From Tipula vernalis (lineage: Eukaryota; Arthropoda; Insecta; Diptera; Tipulidae): a DNA stretch of 64,000 nt. Below the pieces are notes generated by a model that had not been told where the DNA came from, ran no database searches, and saw only the letters and a program-made list of their open reading frames with translations. The DNA lies in contig OY282558.1 in the NCBI GenBank assembly GCA_958295665.1, positions 140,286,577 through 140,350,576 on the forward strand, in the 5' to 3' direction. Shown one piece after another: positions 23,890 through 35,030 of the stretch. The position numbers and the translations under genes are program-made. Each line of letters starts with the position of its first letter. Position 1 is the first letter of the stretch.

Positions 23890-24337
23890 TTAATTTTGTC
23901 GATTGAATAAATTATTTTTAGGAATTTTAAAATAGTTGGTTATTCTCGAATAGTTTTACGCTTGGAACGAATCACAAATCAAAATCAAAAAAATACTTTT
24001 TACTTACAGTTTGATAGTTAAATGGTTACAATCCATTAAAATTATAGCTAATATCCACGTTAAATCATATATAATATCAGTTGTTCCTACGTTAAATGGT
24101 TGCAATCTGTTAAATTATAATTAATACCACGTTGATTGTTAGTTAAAGTTGCCGATGAACCAAATTAACGGAAAATGAAGGTTACAGTTGTTTTACATAC
24201 AATGTTTGATTAAGTTTATTGAATTTCGACGAATTATATAATGATAATTGTATTCGTCCACGTTGAAATAATTTCTACATTATGAAATTATAACCTCAAA
24301 TTGTTGTTTTCTCCTCGTGTTTTCGGAATTTTTTATA

Positions 24338-24354
24338 TCCGGCTCGAAGGACCA
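24338..24354 (-). other. Primer-binding site, tRNA-Tyr type
   Basis: On the minus strand, 7 nt inside the 5' LTR, the sequence is TGGTCCTTCGAGCCGGA. Its complement, TCCGGCTCGAAGGACCA, is what I know as the 3' acceptor end plus CCA of eukaryotic tRNA-Tyr (whose 5' end is CCTTCGA). It would prime minus-strand cDNA synthesis. Confidence 0.8.
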
Positions 24355-24361
24355 CTTTTTT

Positions 24362-24700
24362 TGTTAATGTACTTTATTTCAGGAGCTGCGTTCTTATTTT
24401 TCGTTTTATTATTGTATTAAAAAAATACACGATTTTTTATTTTCATAATTTTTTAATTTTTATTTCCACACAAACATGTTTACTCTTCAACGATACAAAA
24501 CCAACTGCTTTTTTCTCAACACTAACAGTCAGCGCATACACTGTTCTAAAAAATTATATAAAAAAAACAGTGTGTTCCAAAAAAATTAAATTCTACAGCA
24601 TGTTTCAAAAAATAAAAAATTAAATTAAATGTACAAAATATTCTTTTCTTTTCTGATTAGCATTCAGTATTCCAATTGCATATGTATATGAATTCCAACA
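24362..24700 (-). repeat. 5' LTR of BEL/Pao element
   Basis: Starts TGTTAATG and ends AATTCCAACA, giving clean TGTT..AACA ends. The first ~110 bp are essentially identical to the other LTR; differences gather in the second half. Confidence 0.92.
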
Positions 24701-24705
24701 ACTCG
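24701..24705 (+). repeat. Target-site duplication, right
   Basis: ACTCG directly after the LTR end, matching 18089-18093. Confidence 0.85.
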
Positions 24706-24773
24706 TTCGACGATATAAAAATCACCTAAATGTATACTATTTAGTTTACTCACACTAATACATTTTTTGGTAT

Positions 24774-25640
24774 TTGCTAAGAACTTTACTTCGGTATAAA
24801 TTGGCATTTTATTGCCTCGACAAGTCCTCACTTCGGAGAAGCTGCTATAAAATCAAACAAGTACGTATCGTGAATATCGCCAGTATTGTCAATGGGACGG
24901 TCAATAACGGTGCAAATAACATATTAATGGCCAATCAAAAATTATCAGATTGCAAAGGACGATGAGCACTTCTCAGTTTTGTTGGCACATTAGCCCACGA
25001 TTTCTTTTGGGCTCTAGATGAAGAATGGGAAAATAACTACGAATCCAAGATAAAGTTTGTCATTTGTATGCCTTTCATTTTCTTCAACTTGGATTAAGTG
25101 ACATAACAAAAACGGTAAACAAGCTAGCATCAGAAGTAGATCAACTAAAACCACACAGCTATTCACAATATTGTTCTAAATACTGTGCTTAATCTCCTCA
25201 ACTATTAAAACACTCAAAGGAAACTACTAAAATAACGATGTTGGCACATCAAGAAAAGATCAACCTGGTCATTTTGACAATAGAGCAACTTGACGAGCCG
25301 CTAGCTATAATACATCAGAACACTCCCAAAACAGTATCAATTCCTGGAAAAAAGGAAGCTAATGAATTGGCAATCTCTTTAAGTTTATGAGCGCCAAATC
25401 TCGAGTAATCAATGATCAAAAATATCAAGTCTTTATACACTCTCTACCACCAAGACATGAAGGTGATTACATCTATATCAAGGCAGTGGCAGCATATTTT
25501 GCGATTAATAATTCAAGAGCATGAATATGGTGTGTAAAGCATCGCAAATATATTCAAATGTGAATTAAGCATCTAGCGAGCAAAACACATATCTATCATT
25601 ATACCGAATACAAAAAACGAAAACCCCCGTTCAATGGGCA
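24774..25640 (+). pseudogene. Errantivirus-like env relic (broken)
   Basis: A plus-strand reading frame from 24774 reaches a short basic stretch at about 24955. An in-frame stop at 24963-24965 follows, and the same frame then continues with a hydrophobic Gly/Phe-rich segment and an acidic DEE patch to about 25095. A basic cleavage-like site before a hydrophobic segment is the layout I associate with env proteins of gypsy-type insect errantiviruses. Further patches at 25250-25640 look like the rest of such an ectodomain, with several stops and frame changes. It is clearly inactive. It is not part of the BEL element, as it lies outside the LTR and on the other strand. Assignment is tentative. 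Confidence 0.45.
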
Positions 25641-27769
25641 AAACTACATGAACCAAACTCCTGCTATATGTAGGTTATTAGTGCACTACATCTACATAGG
25701 TATATTAAAAAACAATAGACAGGCATTACATCTGTAGCCAGCTAATTGTCATTCAACTAGCCAGGTTGAAATACTTTGACATTTCAAGGGCCTCTCCGGA
25801 ATTCTGTTTATCCAAACTAGTCGAAATTTTATGAGCTCAGTTGTGGGCCGTTAATTTTTGTTCATTTTCTACGAAAGGTAGAACATTTATAGTTTGATAT
25901 AAATACAAAGATGATTTGTAGGCAATCCAAAAAATATTTAAATTCAATTTCTTAGGTGCACGTAAGTGACAGCGCACAATGTGACAACAAAAACAACTCA
26001 TTGAAATTGTATTCCATTATCTCAGCACAGTGAACCCGGAACAGTGTTTTCAATTTATAGCTCCCTTATGAAAACGAAACAAAAATTAGTTAACACACAT
26101 ACGCACATATAAACACGTAAAGACGACTGTCACACAATCAGGTAAACATATTTTATTTTAAATAAAAACGTCAAGTCAATCTTATTCAGCAAAATGTTAT
26201 TTTTATGTTCATCTCTGTACATACCTACTGGAAAAATTGTCAAAGTGGAATATTTTGTTTTTTTTTGTTATCTGGATTGGAAAAACGTTATCAATTTGAT
26301 ATTCACATCATTTACGAGATTTTTTTTTTATATTGCGATTGATGGTTTGATCGATTTTCATTTTATGTTCTGTTGTATATGTAAATGACTTAATATATAA
26401 ATACAGGGTTATTTCAAATTACGCGCGATAAGTGTTTTTGGTTATTCTTCACAGATTTACTCCAAAAATATTTATATCACAAAACCTGACAATTATTGAA
26501 TAGTAATTATCGAAATTCTACCTGTTAACTGTAGAGGCATATGAAACTTAGCATGAGAAAATGATATTGTATTTTGCCGAACTAGTGTTGTAATGTTAAT
26601 GAAACGCATAATTCGAGGAATTCCTGTACCTACACCTGGTATACATGATTAATTATGATTTGTATGCTTTATACGGTCAACAAATATTTAAAACATGAAA
26701 AAAAAAATGTTTTGAATCAAAAATTGACACAATAATTAATCAACCGTATCAAATTGCTACTCATTTGTGAGTATATGTCCGAGAATTATTCAAACGTATG
26801 CGGAAATACAAAAAAAAAAAAAAAAAATGGATTGGATTGGAAACCCAAATTACATAAGTTCAATAATATTCATAAACATTAAAATCTACATAAATTTGTA
26901 TTCATATAAAAAAAAACATAAATTCATGTTATTTATGGTTGACTTCAAATAGTTATGTGCTCTGCACAGAAGTACATACATACAGTAAATGAAATCAATG
27001 TAAGTGTCAATCAAAAAATCATGTTGCTGAAAAGACTAACAAAACAGTATTATCGTCATCATCCCGATATGTATAACTTGGTAAATCTTTCGGATTTAAA
27101 TGGGATGATATGTTAAAAAATGAATTAACCGAAATGATTTATTGGTTTTGCTGCCAGCTCGAGTTAGTTTATAACTAAATATATTCTTGTCATATTCGGC
27201 TATTTCGTGAACCAATAGTGAAACCAAGGAAATTAGAATCTATAGAAGTGAAAAATCGACGATGGGATAGAGAGATTTACAGTGGCTTCGGTTTATTGGG
27301 ACTGATTTTTAAAGTTTCGTCACTTTCACATACAAAATTTTTCCTGTAAATGCTTTGAACGAATCCTTTAATGATAAAACATTGTGTAAAGCCTATTTGA
27401 GATTGAAACCAGTACCAAGATGAAGCAATTGGCATATAAACGATCTATGATGTTGCGCATCCAAAAAGACCAAAGTATTGAAATCCTGTCAAAAATGATG
27501 AAAAATTTGGTTGGTCCAAAACCACTTTTCTCGACGTTTTGAAAGACCCTGTCTTAAAAAAAAAAATGTCCGTCCGTCTATCTTGATGTCTGTACCCATG
27601 GTATCTCAAGAGCGGTTTGTCCGATTTAGAATTATTATTGCCAATCTGTCTCTATAGTTGTGGCGGGGATTTGAAAAGCTTTTGGAAACTATACGTCAAG
27701 TGGGTCGGGTACCTGCCATATGAATTGACCCAAAACTCCTGGTTATAGAAATATTTACAAATTTTTTAT
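25641..27769. other. AT-rich DNA, no gene recognised
   Basis: A/T-rich sequence with short microsatellite patches (for example ACACATACGCACATATAAAC near 26095) and a poly-A run at about 26808-26826. Open frames at 26194-26388 and 26767-26952 are low-complexity. The segment 27555-27730, with a CGTCCGTCTATC patch and AGCGGTTTGTCCGATTTAG, resembles widespread insect repeat DNA, but I cannot name the family. Confidence 0.4.
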
Positions 27770-28075
27770 ATACCGTATATGCTGCTTTGAATATTGAGTT
27801 GGCCATTGAGTTTGGGGTTGAGTTGAAGTTTAAGTTAGCGGTCAATTTGCGGATCGAGTTGAAGTTGAGTTAGAGTTGAGTTGGGGTTGGATTAAGCCAT
27901 GGTGAGCAGTTGGTCAATTTTTTATATATGCTAGTTTGAGGATTGAGTTAAATGAGTGTTTGCGTTTTGGTTGAGGGTTGAGTCGAAAGCCGTTTGCGAA
28001 TTGAATTGGAGTTGAGTTAGGTTGGATCAGTGTTTAGTGAGCCGTTGAGTAATCTGTATAAGCGAGTGTTTGTAT
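27770..28075 (+). repeat. 153 bp tandem duplication rich in GTTGAGTT
   Basis: Two diverged copies about 153 bp apart: TATATGCTGCTTTGAATATT at 27775 versus TATATGCTAGTTTGAGGATT at about 27924, and the GTTGGATTAAGCC / GTTGGATCAGTG parts. Inside each copy the 7-8 bp motif GTTGAGTT recurs many times, so it looks like a minisatellite that was later duplicated. Confidence 0.6.
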
Positions 28076-28239
28076 ATATGTACAGCATATGTGTATGATA
28101 TTTAAACAAATCCAATCGCCTTGACCGATTTGAACCAAACTGTACAAAAATATTGTTTAAGACTTAAGAAAAGTCACTATTAGTATCTCAAACCTCAAAT
28201 TGAACCTTTTACATTTCAATTTAAACCTTTAGCAAATTA

Positions 28240-28560
28240 TTTGAATGGCCAATTAGGATGTAAATTATCTATTTGTCAACGGATTTTAGTGAAATTTGAC
28301 ATCCGCTTTGGAAATGGGATTCTAAAATTATTTTTGGATGAAGTTCTGGAATACGGCCAAGTATGATGGAAGTTGCCTAATTCTCAACCGATTATAATGA
28401 AATTTGATAGGTTAACTAGTATTGGGATTTCAAAATTATTTTTAGCTGAAATTCTGGAATATGGATAAGGAGGATGGAACTTTGCTATTCCTTAAGCAAT
28501 TCTAATGAAATTCGTGTTTGGGAATGAGGATTTAAAAATATATTTCTAATTCCGAAACTC
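28240..28560 (+). repeat. Three tandem ~108 bp repeats
   Basis: GATTTTAGTGAAATTTGAC at 28281, GATTATAATGAAATTTGAT at about 28390 and CAATTCTAATGAAATTCG at about 28497 mark steps of about 107-110 bp. GGATGAAGTTCTGGAATA and AGCTGAAATTCTGGAATA mark the same phase. Decayed tandem repeat; no coding potential. Confidence 0.6.
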
Positions 28561-28984
28561 TGCACTACTGTTAATATTTTCAATACTGCGGCGCATGTCC
28601 GCTAGACATTATATTTGTCGAAACGTGGCCAAACCTACCGCTCTGACAGCATCAGCTTGCGGTTTTTCAAAGCTCGTGAGTCACTTTATTGGTAATATAG
28701 ATAATTTGCACACTTAGGCAGTTTTTTTTTTTTAAGAATGTAACAAATCTTGGGAAAATAACATTTTCTTACTTGAAAAATCACTTAAAGAAAGTAGGGA
28801 AATTAAATACAAATTACTTCATTTTTAAATAAAAGTCAAACAGTTATAAAATAATACTATTTTATTAATAATCAATAAAAACAATTTTTAATTCAAATTA
28901 TTAAACATTTGTTATTAAATAACATGTTCGAAATGCCCTCCACCCTCTTGTTAACAAACAAAGGCTCTTATGATCACACTTGTT
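28561..28984. other. AT-rich spacer
   Basis: No gene or clear repeat seen. A short less A/T-rich patch at 28590-28680 is unassigned. Confidence 0.4.
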
Positions 28985-29392
28985 GTTGTCCGACGCAATT
29001 GTTCAGGGTTGCCTCTTATTTCTGCTGCAGCAGCAAAAATTCTTATTGTCAATTGATGAGGCTACTAGACCTCCTCTACCGATCCACCGTGGATAGTTTT
29101 CATTCAAATAATCATGTATTATCCTTGAAAAATGTGCTGCAGCCCCATCTAATTGCAGGTGTAACCGCCTTACCCTCAACAACGGCACTTCTTCCATGAG
29201 CAAAGGCAACGTGTTTTCTAAAAATTCTAAAAATACGTGGATCATTCCTGCCCATATATTTATAGAAAGTTGGCTCCAAAAAGTTGTCTCCCTCACGACG
29301 TGTAGGTTTTCGACGCTCCAAACATGGAGGTTTCTATAATTTGTTATACCCGGCCTGGTGAAAGTAGCTTCATCTGTCCACAATATTCACCT
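28985..29392 (-). pseudogene. DDE_3-type transposase fragment
   Basis: A 126-codon minus-strand open frame (29003-29383) of an IS630/Tc1-related transposase, a family common in insects and often annotated with DUF4817. ILWTDEATFTRPG contains the first catalytic Asp, NLHVWSVENLHVVRE and LSINIWAG follow, and QLDGAAAHFSRIIHDYLNE holds the second. WIGRGG marks the start of the segment before the third acidic residue. The reading frame then runs into unrelated sequence (about 29080 and below), so the C-terminus is lost. The N-terminal DNA-binding part is also absent, and a stop lies directly upstream near 29393. Confidence 0.8.
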
Positions 29393-29439
29393 TACAAAAT
29401 TGACAGGCACTATCGATACTTCCTCTTTCAATCGTGTTC

Positions 29440-29899
29440 AACCAAACTTCTAGAAATTTCATGACTTTTCCAGTAAGAATAGTGTAGAACCGTTTATAAC
29501 AGTTTTATCATGGAAAATTCCATTTTAGTACAGTAAATATTCAGCTATTAATTTAACTTATTCTCTTACACCCTAGGTGTCACCGTCACATTATTTTATC
29601 ACAACATTATCACATGTGCATAATATCAAATGAAATTCACATGTGCATAATATGAAATTTCTCCAGATGGAAATTTTTAGTTCGATTTTTCTAAATTTGT
29701 ACTGCCATCACTGCCATCTATGTAAAGTCTAATGACTTAGTCAGTAGTGTGACGGTGACACCTAGGTTGTAATGGAATAAGTTAAATTAATAGCTCAATG
29801 TTTTACTGTACTAAAATGGAATTTTCCATGATAAAACAGTTCTAAATGTGTCTACACTATTCTTAATGGCAAATTCATGAATTTTATAGAAGTTTGGTT
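29440..29899. repeat. Long inverted repeat, 151/152 bp arms
   Basis: The left arm 29440-29590 and right arm 29748-29899 are reverse complements with few mismatches. The outer ends are AACCAAACTTCTAGAAATTT and its mirror; the inner ends are GGTGTCACCGTCACA and TGTGACGGTGACACC. The 157 bp loop holds two copies of TTCACATGTGCATAATAT-like sequence. It may be a MITE, or two U3 pieces of an LTR in opposite orientation, since the right arm runs into LTR-like sequence. Confidence 0.8.
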
Positions 29900-30170
29900 T
29901 GTGTGTATAAAAAGGCGAACGAAGTCGAATTGGAGATTAGTAGTATTTGGTAAACGATAGTATAAAGATTAAAAAAAAATTAAAAAGTGTTTTGGTGCGA
30001 TAAATAAAAAGTAAAACTGGTCAGTAAAATTGTGCGAAAATTATAAGAAGTGATTTTTGGGAGTTTTTGTTAATAAATTGTGTTGTAATAATTTGTATGC
30101 TAAATAAAAAAATCCGTTCGTGATAAATTAAATTGATTTTGTTTTATTCACAATCCAGTGATTTAACCTT
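29748..30170 (+). repeat. LTR-like sequence (possible solo LTR)
   Basis: Begins TGTGACGG. It has a TATA-like GTATAAAAAGG at about 29907 followed by AGTAGTATTTGG, several AATAAA motifs (for example near 30003), and ends near TTATTCACA at about 30150. This order fits U3-R-U5 of an LTR. No partner LTR and no primer site were found, so it remains tentative. Confidence 0.35.
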
Positions 30171-30802
30171 GATTGACAATGCAAAAACGTAACAATAGCA
30201 AGCTTTTATTTCAATTTGACCAGATTAATGTTGTTATGAAAATTTTAAAAATTTTGGTTTGACTTAATATCTCAGATATATTAATTAAGAATTTGTAACG
30301 TTTTCATTTAAAAATTTGACTTAGGAAAACGAGTTTTCTGAACGAAAAAACTACTCAAAGTGTTTTTTTGTCAGAAACTTCACGTCAGTTTTTTTTCCAA
30401 AGATGTGGTTTTGACTTATGGATGTTACTGATTCAATTTTATTATTTATTTATTACTATCAACACCATAAATACTGTTTTGATTACATATTAAGTTACAA
30501 TTCACCTATAGCTACTTAATTTCTTGGTTTAAACAATTTAACTAATATTAAATATCGACAAATAGCCGAAAAACCAGACATTTTTTTTTTTAAATATTGA
30601 CAAATAAATAAAATGCATGATCCGCAGGGACTTACAGGGCCCAATAATAACTGGAAATCGATAGTATAATGTTTGGAATATCAACGAAGAACGTTAAATC
30701 AGAAATATGTCTGTCAAGTAATAAATCCAGATTTTACCGCGGTCGGCAGAGGGTGGCCAATTCTTTTTATTTAACATATTTGTTGCTTACTTGTGGATTA
30801 AT
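30171..30802. other. AT-rich DNA, no gene recognised
   Basis: No supported gene. The short frame at 30669-30869 overlaps the start of the Penelope-like 3' region and is not convincing. Confidence 0.4.
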
Positions 30803-31151
30803 ATCACAAATAAAAAGATTTTATATAATAAAACACAATATTTTGGTTCTGTCACTTTCTTTAACGTGATATTTATTTTATTTGAAAATAAAATTACGAT
30901 CATTTCGGATGTTACTCCGTTAGCAAATTTCAAACAAACACTAACAAAAATTATGTTAAAAACTGCTTTTATACCCTATTTTGTGCCTATGTGCCTTGTG
31001 AATCTTCTTTTCCACTTATTTTATTTTTTCTTAAATGGGTGGTACCGCCCCCCTTTTTTTTGCATATAACATTTGGTGCGTGTTTATGATAAAAAGCAGA
31101 GAATAATTTGTTGACCATCTGGTGTGTGTGGGTGTATATGTTGTTTTTCGT

Positions 31152-31850
31152 TTATATTTCCAGTTCTTCTAATCTGTTCATTAGTAATCCTTTTCGTATT
31201 CTGTGTAATATCTGTGCGCTTGTGTTGATGGCTGTGTAATTAAGTTTTTCTGTACTCAAGTGTTGTGCATATTTCGAGTCGATTTTTGGTTTTCCGATTT
31301 CTTTTATATGTTCTGTAAAATTATCTTCAAGACTTCTGCCAGTTTGTCCGATGTAGAATTCGGGGCAACTATTAGATGTATTCTTATAGGTTCCGGTGTC
31401 TATTGGCGTATTTATGTTACGTTGTTTGAGTCGATTCCTTAATTTGTTATTTGTTTTAAATGCCATCGTGTATCTGTGTTTTTTAAAAACCTTCGTTATA
31501 TTCTTGTTGATGTTACTATTGTACTCTGTAGTGATGTACTTCTCTGTTTGTCCATTTTGCTTGTTTAACGTGATCATCATATTCGGTTGTTTCTTCCAAA
31601 TGTACCTATTGTTAATTTTGTCAATTAAGTCCGTGTTAATACCATTTATTATTGCTATACGTTTAATAATTTTCAATTCTTCCGAAAAGTCCTGACTGTT
31701 CATCGGGATCGTGTTTAGTCTATTTATTAAAAAAATGAACGTTGCTATCTTATGTTAGTATGGGTGGTTATATGATTTGTCAATGACGTGATCCGTTTGT
31801 GTGTCTTTCTGTATATTTTGAATGTATGCTTGTTGTTAATTCCTTTTATT
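31152..31850 (-). pseudogene. Penelope-like GIY-YIG endonuclease, left copy
   Basis: 183-codon minus-strand frame (31152-31703), with weaker upstream coding text to about 31850. The C-terminal half has GTYKNTSNSCPEFYIGQTGR, the GIY-YIG signature of Penelope-like endonucleases, here with GTY and FYIGQTGR, followed by FTEHIKEIGK and a final LLMNRLEELEI. The upstream part (RNRLKQRNINTPIDT) is the usual linker from reverse transcriptase. The RT itself is absent, so the copy is truncated. The endonuclease nicks target DNA for insertion. Confidence 0.85.
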
Positions 31851-31884
31851 GTCAAATCTAAAAAATTAATGGCTTTGTATTAGA

Positions 31885-32166
31885 ATACTATCAGAATATT
31901 TATTGTTCCAAATTATACATCGGACAAACTGGCAGAAGTTTTGAAGTTAATTTTACAGAACATATAAAAGAAATCGGAAAACCAAAAATCGATTCGAAAT
32001 ATGCACAACACTTGACTACAGAAAAACATAATTACACAGCATACGAAAAGGATTACTCATAAACAGATTAGAAGAACTGGAAATAGACAAGGAACGATAT
32101 AACCCATTTTTACTAAACGAAAAATTTGGCCGCAACAAAATTTACGAACTCATTTTGAATCCGTAA
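31885..32166 (+). pseudogene. Penelope-like GIY-YIG endonuclease, right copy
   Basis: Plus-strand copy of the same domain: CSKLYIGQTGRSFEVNFTEH, EIGKPKIDSKYAQHL, then after a deletion LLINRLEELEIDKERYNPF and a terminal FGRNKIYELILNP stop at 32164. It keeps a longer C-terminal tail than the left copy, so the two together show the natural end of the protein. It is shortened internally after EKHNYTA. Confidence 0.85.
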
Positions 32167-32500
32167 TTAATACCCTTTTACAAATTCTTCTCTGTTTTTT
32201 ATAATAAACACGCATCAGATATTGTATATAAAAAAAGGAAGAGCGGTAGCACCCCTTTAGGAAAAAATAAAAAATAAAATTAGGGGGAAAGAAGATTCAC
32301 AAGGCGCATAGGCACAAAATATGGTAAAAAAGCAGTTTTTAGCATAAATTTAGTTAGTGTTTGTTTGAAATTTGATAAAGGAGTAACATCCGCAACAATC
32401 GTAATTTCATTTTAAAATAAAATTGATATCACGTTAAAGTAAGTGACAAAACCAAAATATTGTGTTTTATTATATAAAATCTTCTTTTGATTTATCTACA

Positions 32501-33102
32501 TTGAAATTTTGGTATTAATAAATAATTAAATAAATACTAAAAACTTATAGCTGTCATACTAATCGATGTATATTCAAAATTTGACCGGACAACAGTGCAG
32601 TACCAGCTTTTAACTGAAAGAGGTTTGAGAGAATCTTTGGTGAGACGACAAATGAGGTCAAGCGACTAACCTCACTTTGCCAGGATTAAATGGTAGAAAA
32701 TGCAATTCTCCTGAAATTGGGTTTAGATTAAAAAAAAACACACTCTTCTGTGTTTTAATAAATATTTATTTCCGGCTATTTGAACCGATTCGGCTATTTT
32801 AACCGATAATGTGATCAAAAACAACTTTTTTTTAAAAATTATTCTAAATTTTTCATCCAATAGGAAGTTTATATGAATACGTGTTTGAAGAATAAATCAA
32901 CATTTTTTATTAGTAGAATAAAAATGATTGCAATTAAAATGAAGTAAATGGCCTGAAAAAATACTTACCTTATATTGAGTAAGCATTATGGAGTATGGTA
33001 TCCTGAATGAACTTAAATAAACTTTTGAAAGATAAATTCTCTTCAGTTAGCTATGTCAGCAATTAAGAAAACTAATTAACTGACATTTTAATTTTTCAAG
33101 CA
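32501..33102. other. AT-rich spacer
   Basis: No gene recognised. It separates the Penelope-like element from the jockey-like LINE. Confidence 0.4.
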
Positions 33103-35030
33103 GACGAAGTCAACGACTATAGAGAAGTCATTAATTATTACGATGCTCACAATAGAAACTATTATACATATCGTTTGAAGTCTTTAAAGGGTCTTTCAGT
33201 CGTTATTAAAGGCATCGATGTCAAGTTCACCCAACCGAAATCGATGCGGCGCTTGTTGAAGATGGATTTAAAATACAGAATGTATATTTAAAAATTCCTC
33301 AACAGTAAAGAAATGCAGCAACTGCGGGGGACACCATACTGTAAACTAAAGGGGATACCCAGTCTACAGAAATATTATTCAAATATCACGTCCCAGGCGG
33401 CAGTATAAAACTACACCAGATGCACTGAATAATAAACCTTTCAATGACTCTCGTTCGCACAGATCATTAGCCTGGAAACCAACATATGCAAACGTTTTCA
33501 GTGGTAAATCCTCAAATGCTGAACCTACCCTGAATAACTGTATGCAACTGTTAATGCAGTGGATGTAAAATATGCTGCAAGCAATGCTGCAAAATGAAAC
33601 CCGGTAAATGGTTACGAAGTCTATGATACTAAACGTCCCTTGGGCAGAAGTCGAGGAGGAACTGATATCATTATAAAAAATCGGATTTTCTATTATGTTT
33701 TGAATGAGTATAGCACTGAAGAAATTAAACCAACTTCTGTATGTGTTGACCTTAATAAAGAAAGTTTAGTCATCACTTCAATATATTGTTCTCCAAATAA
33801 TAACATTTCGGCAGATATATACATATATAAAAAGTTTTTTGCAAATCTGGGTCAACGCTTTGTAGTCGCCGGAGACTTTAATACCAAACATACCTACTCC
33901 AAGCGGATGTCAATTAATGAATGTTATTCAGAAAAATCATACGATGTTGCATCGTGTGGCCATCCAACTTATTGGCCTACTGATCGTAGAAAAAATCCTG
34001 ACATGAGAAATGATCGAGGCTAAACCACTTTCAGAATTATCTTCTGACTACTCTCTGGTCTTACTACATTACTGGGCTGACTAAAAGCCATATCCTACAA
34101 TCAACTTCCTAACAAACACTTTCACTAACTGGTTGAAATTCAAAATGTACATCAGTTCGCATATCGACTTGATATCTACACTGGAGACGGCAAACGATAT
34201 AATTATTGCAATGAAAAACTTTAATCAGTTACTGCTAAACGCAGCTATTTCAGCCTCGCCTAAATAAAACGGCAAACATACAAAAGAAAAATTTGCTAAT
34301 AGAGAAACGTCGCCTAAGACGCACATGGCAAATTAATCGATCGCCTGATGCAAAATACAACTTTAACCAAGCCAAAAATATACTGCAAAGCCTACGCCAA
34401 AAAAACAAAATGAATTATCTGCAAAACTACTTTAAGCAGTTATCTCCCCACTCTGACACAAACTATTGATTATAGAAGGCCACTAAATACCTTAAGTGGC
34501 CTCAGCAACCAAACGCGCCAATTCGTCTGCCCAACGGTGACTGGGCTAGAAGTGACGAGGAAAAAAGTTAAAGCCTTCGCTGAACATCTTTAAGGTGTTT
34601 TCCAGTAGCTCAAATATTCAATTCAATCTATGAATTAGGATGCATCCATGAGTGCTGGAAACTGTCAACTATAAAAATGATCCCAAAATCTGGCAAGGAT
34701 CCTACTAAGGTCTCGTCATATAGATCAATAAGCCTACTGCCAATAATCTAGAAAGTCTTCGAAAATGCAATTATCGAAAAGATCCCTAATCTTCAATTTT
34801 GGTTTTAGAGCAGAGCATCGAATCATTGAGCAAGTGCACCGAATAGTTACAGAAATAAGATCAGCACACGAGGAAAAGAAATACTGCTCTGCAGTCTTCT
34901 TGGATGTTGCTCAGGCATTCGATAAAGTTTATCACGAGGGTTTGCTTTATAAAATTAATATTAAATTGCTAGAAATTTACCAACATATGAAGTCGTATTT
35001 GTCAAATCGCAGATATTATGTCAAACACAA
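33103..35030 (+). pseudogene. Jockey-like LINE, 5' part (ORF1, EN, RT start)
   Basis: Decayed non-LTR retrotransposon. ORF1 (33103-33560) includes LKSLKGLSVVIKGIDVKF and a zinc knuckle KCSNCGGHHT. The apurinic endonuclease part (33630-34023) has RGGTDIIIKNR, VITSIYCSPNNN and VAGDFNTKHTYS. A linker (34280-34450) contains KRRLRRTWQINRSPDAKYNF. RT text at 34765-35030 includes SAVFLDVAQAFDKVYHEGL with the motif A aspartate. Reading frames are broken many times. The element stops at 35030 only because another LINE has inserted; it resumes at 38741. Jockey assignment rests on the pattern of gag and RT motifs. Confidence 0.85.
35018..35030 (+). repeat. Target-site duplication, left (LOA insertion)
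   Basis: ATGTCAAACACAA, identical to 38741-38753. It lies in the RT of the jockey-like LINE. Confidence 0.9.

Larger units (their letters stand above)
18094..24700 (-). mobile_element. Complete but dead BEL/Pao retrotransposon
   Basis: A 6.6 kb element on the minus strand with two LTRs, a 5 bp target duplication (ACTCG), a tRNA-Tyr-type primer-binding site and gag-pol in the order gag, protease, RT, RNase H, integrase. The LTRs differ by roughly a dozen substitutions plus short indels, by eye near 95% identity, so the insertion is moderately old. The polyprotein has in-frame stops and at least three frameshifts, so it cannot move on its own. The 5' leader between the primer site and gag is 23890-24337 and holds no other gene. 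Confidence 0.93.
30803..32500. mobile_element. Penelope-like element, inverted double 3' ends
   Basis: Two copies of the same 3' region face each other. The left copy (minus) ends outward at about 30803 and the right copy (plus) ends outward at about 32500. The outer ~180 bp mirror one another: AAAACACAATATTTTGG at 30828 pairs with CCAAAATATTGTGTTTTA at 32453, and AAGAAGATTCACAAGGCGCA at 32289 pairs with TGCCTTGTGAATCTTCTTTT near 30992. Both copies encode the GIY-YIG endonuclease end. Copies joined in inverted arrangement (pLTR-like) are known for Penelope-like elements. Confidence 0.8.

Noticed and set aside
31396..31695. Plus-strand 99-codon hydrophobic frame
   Set aside because: It is antisense to the Penelope-like endonuclease, which explains the open frame.
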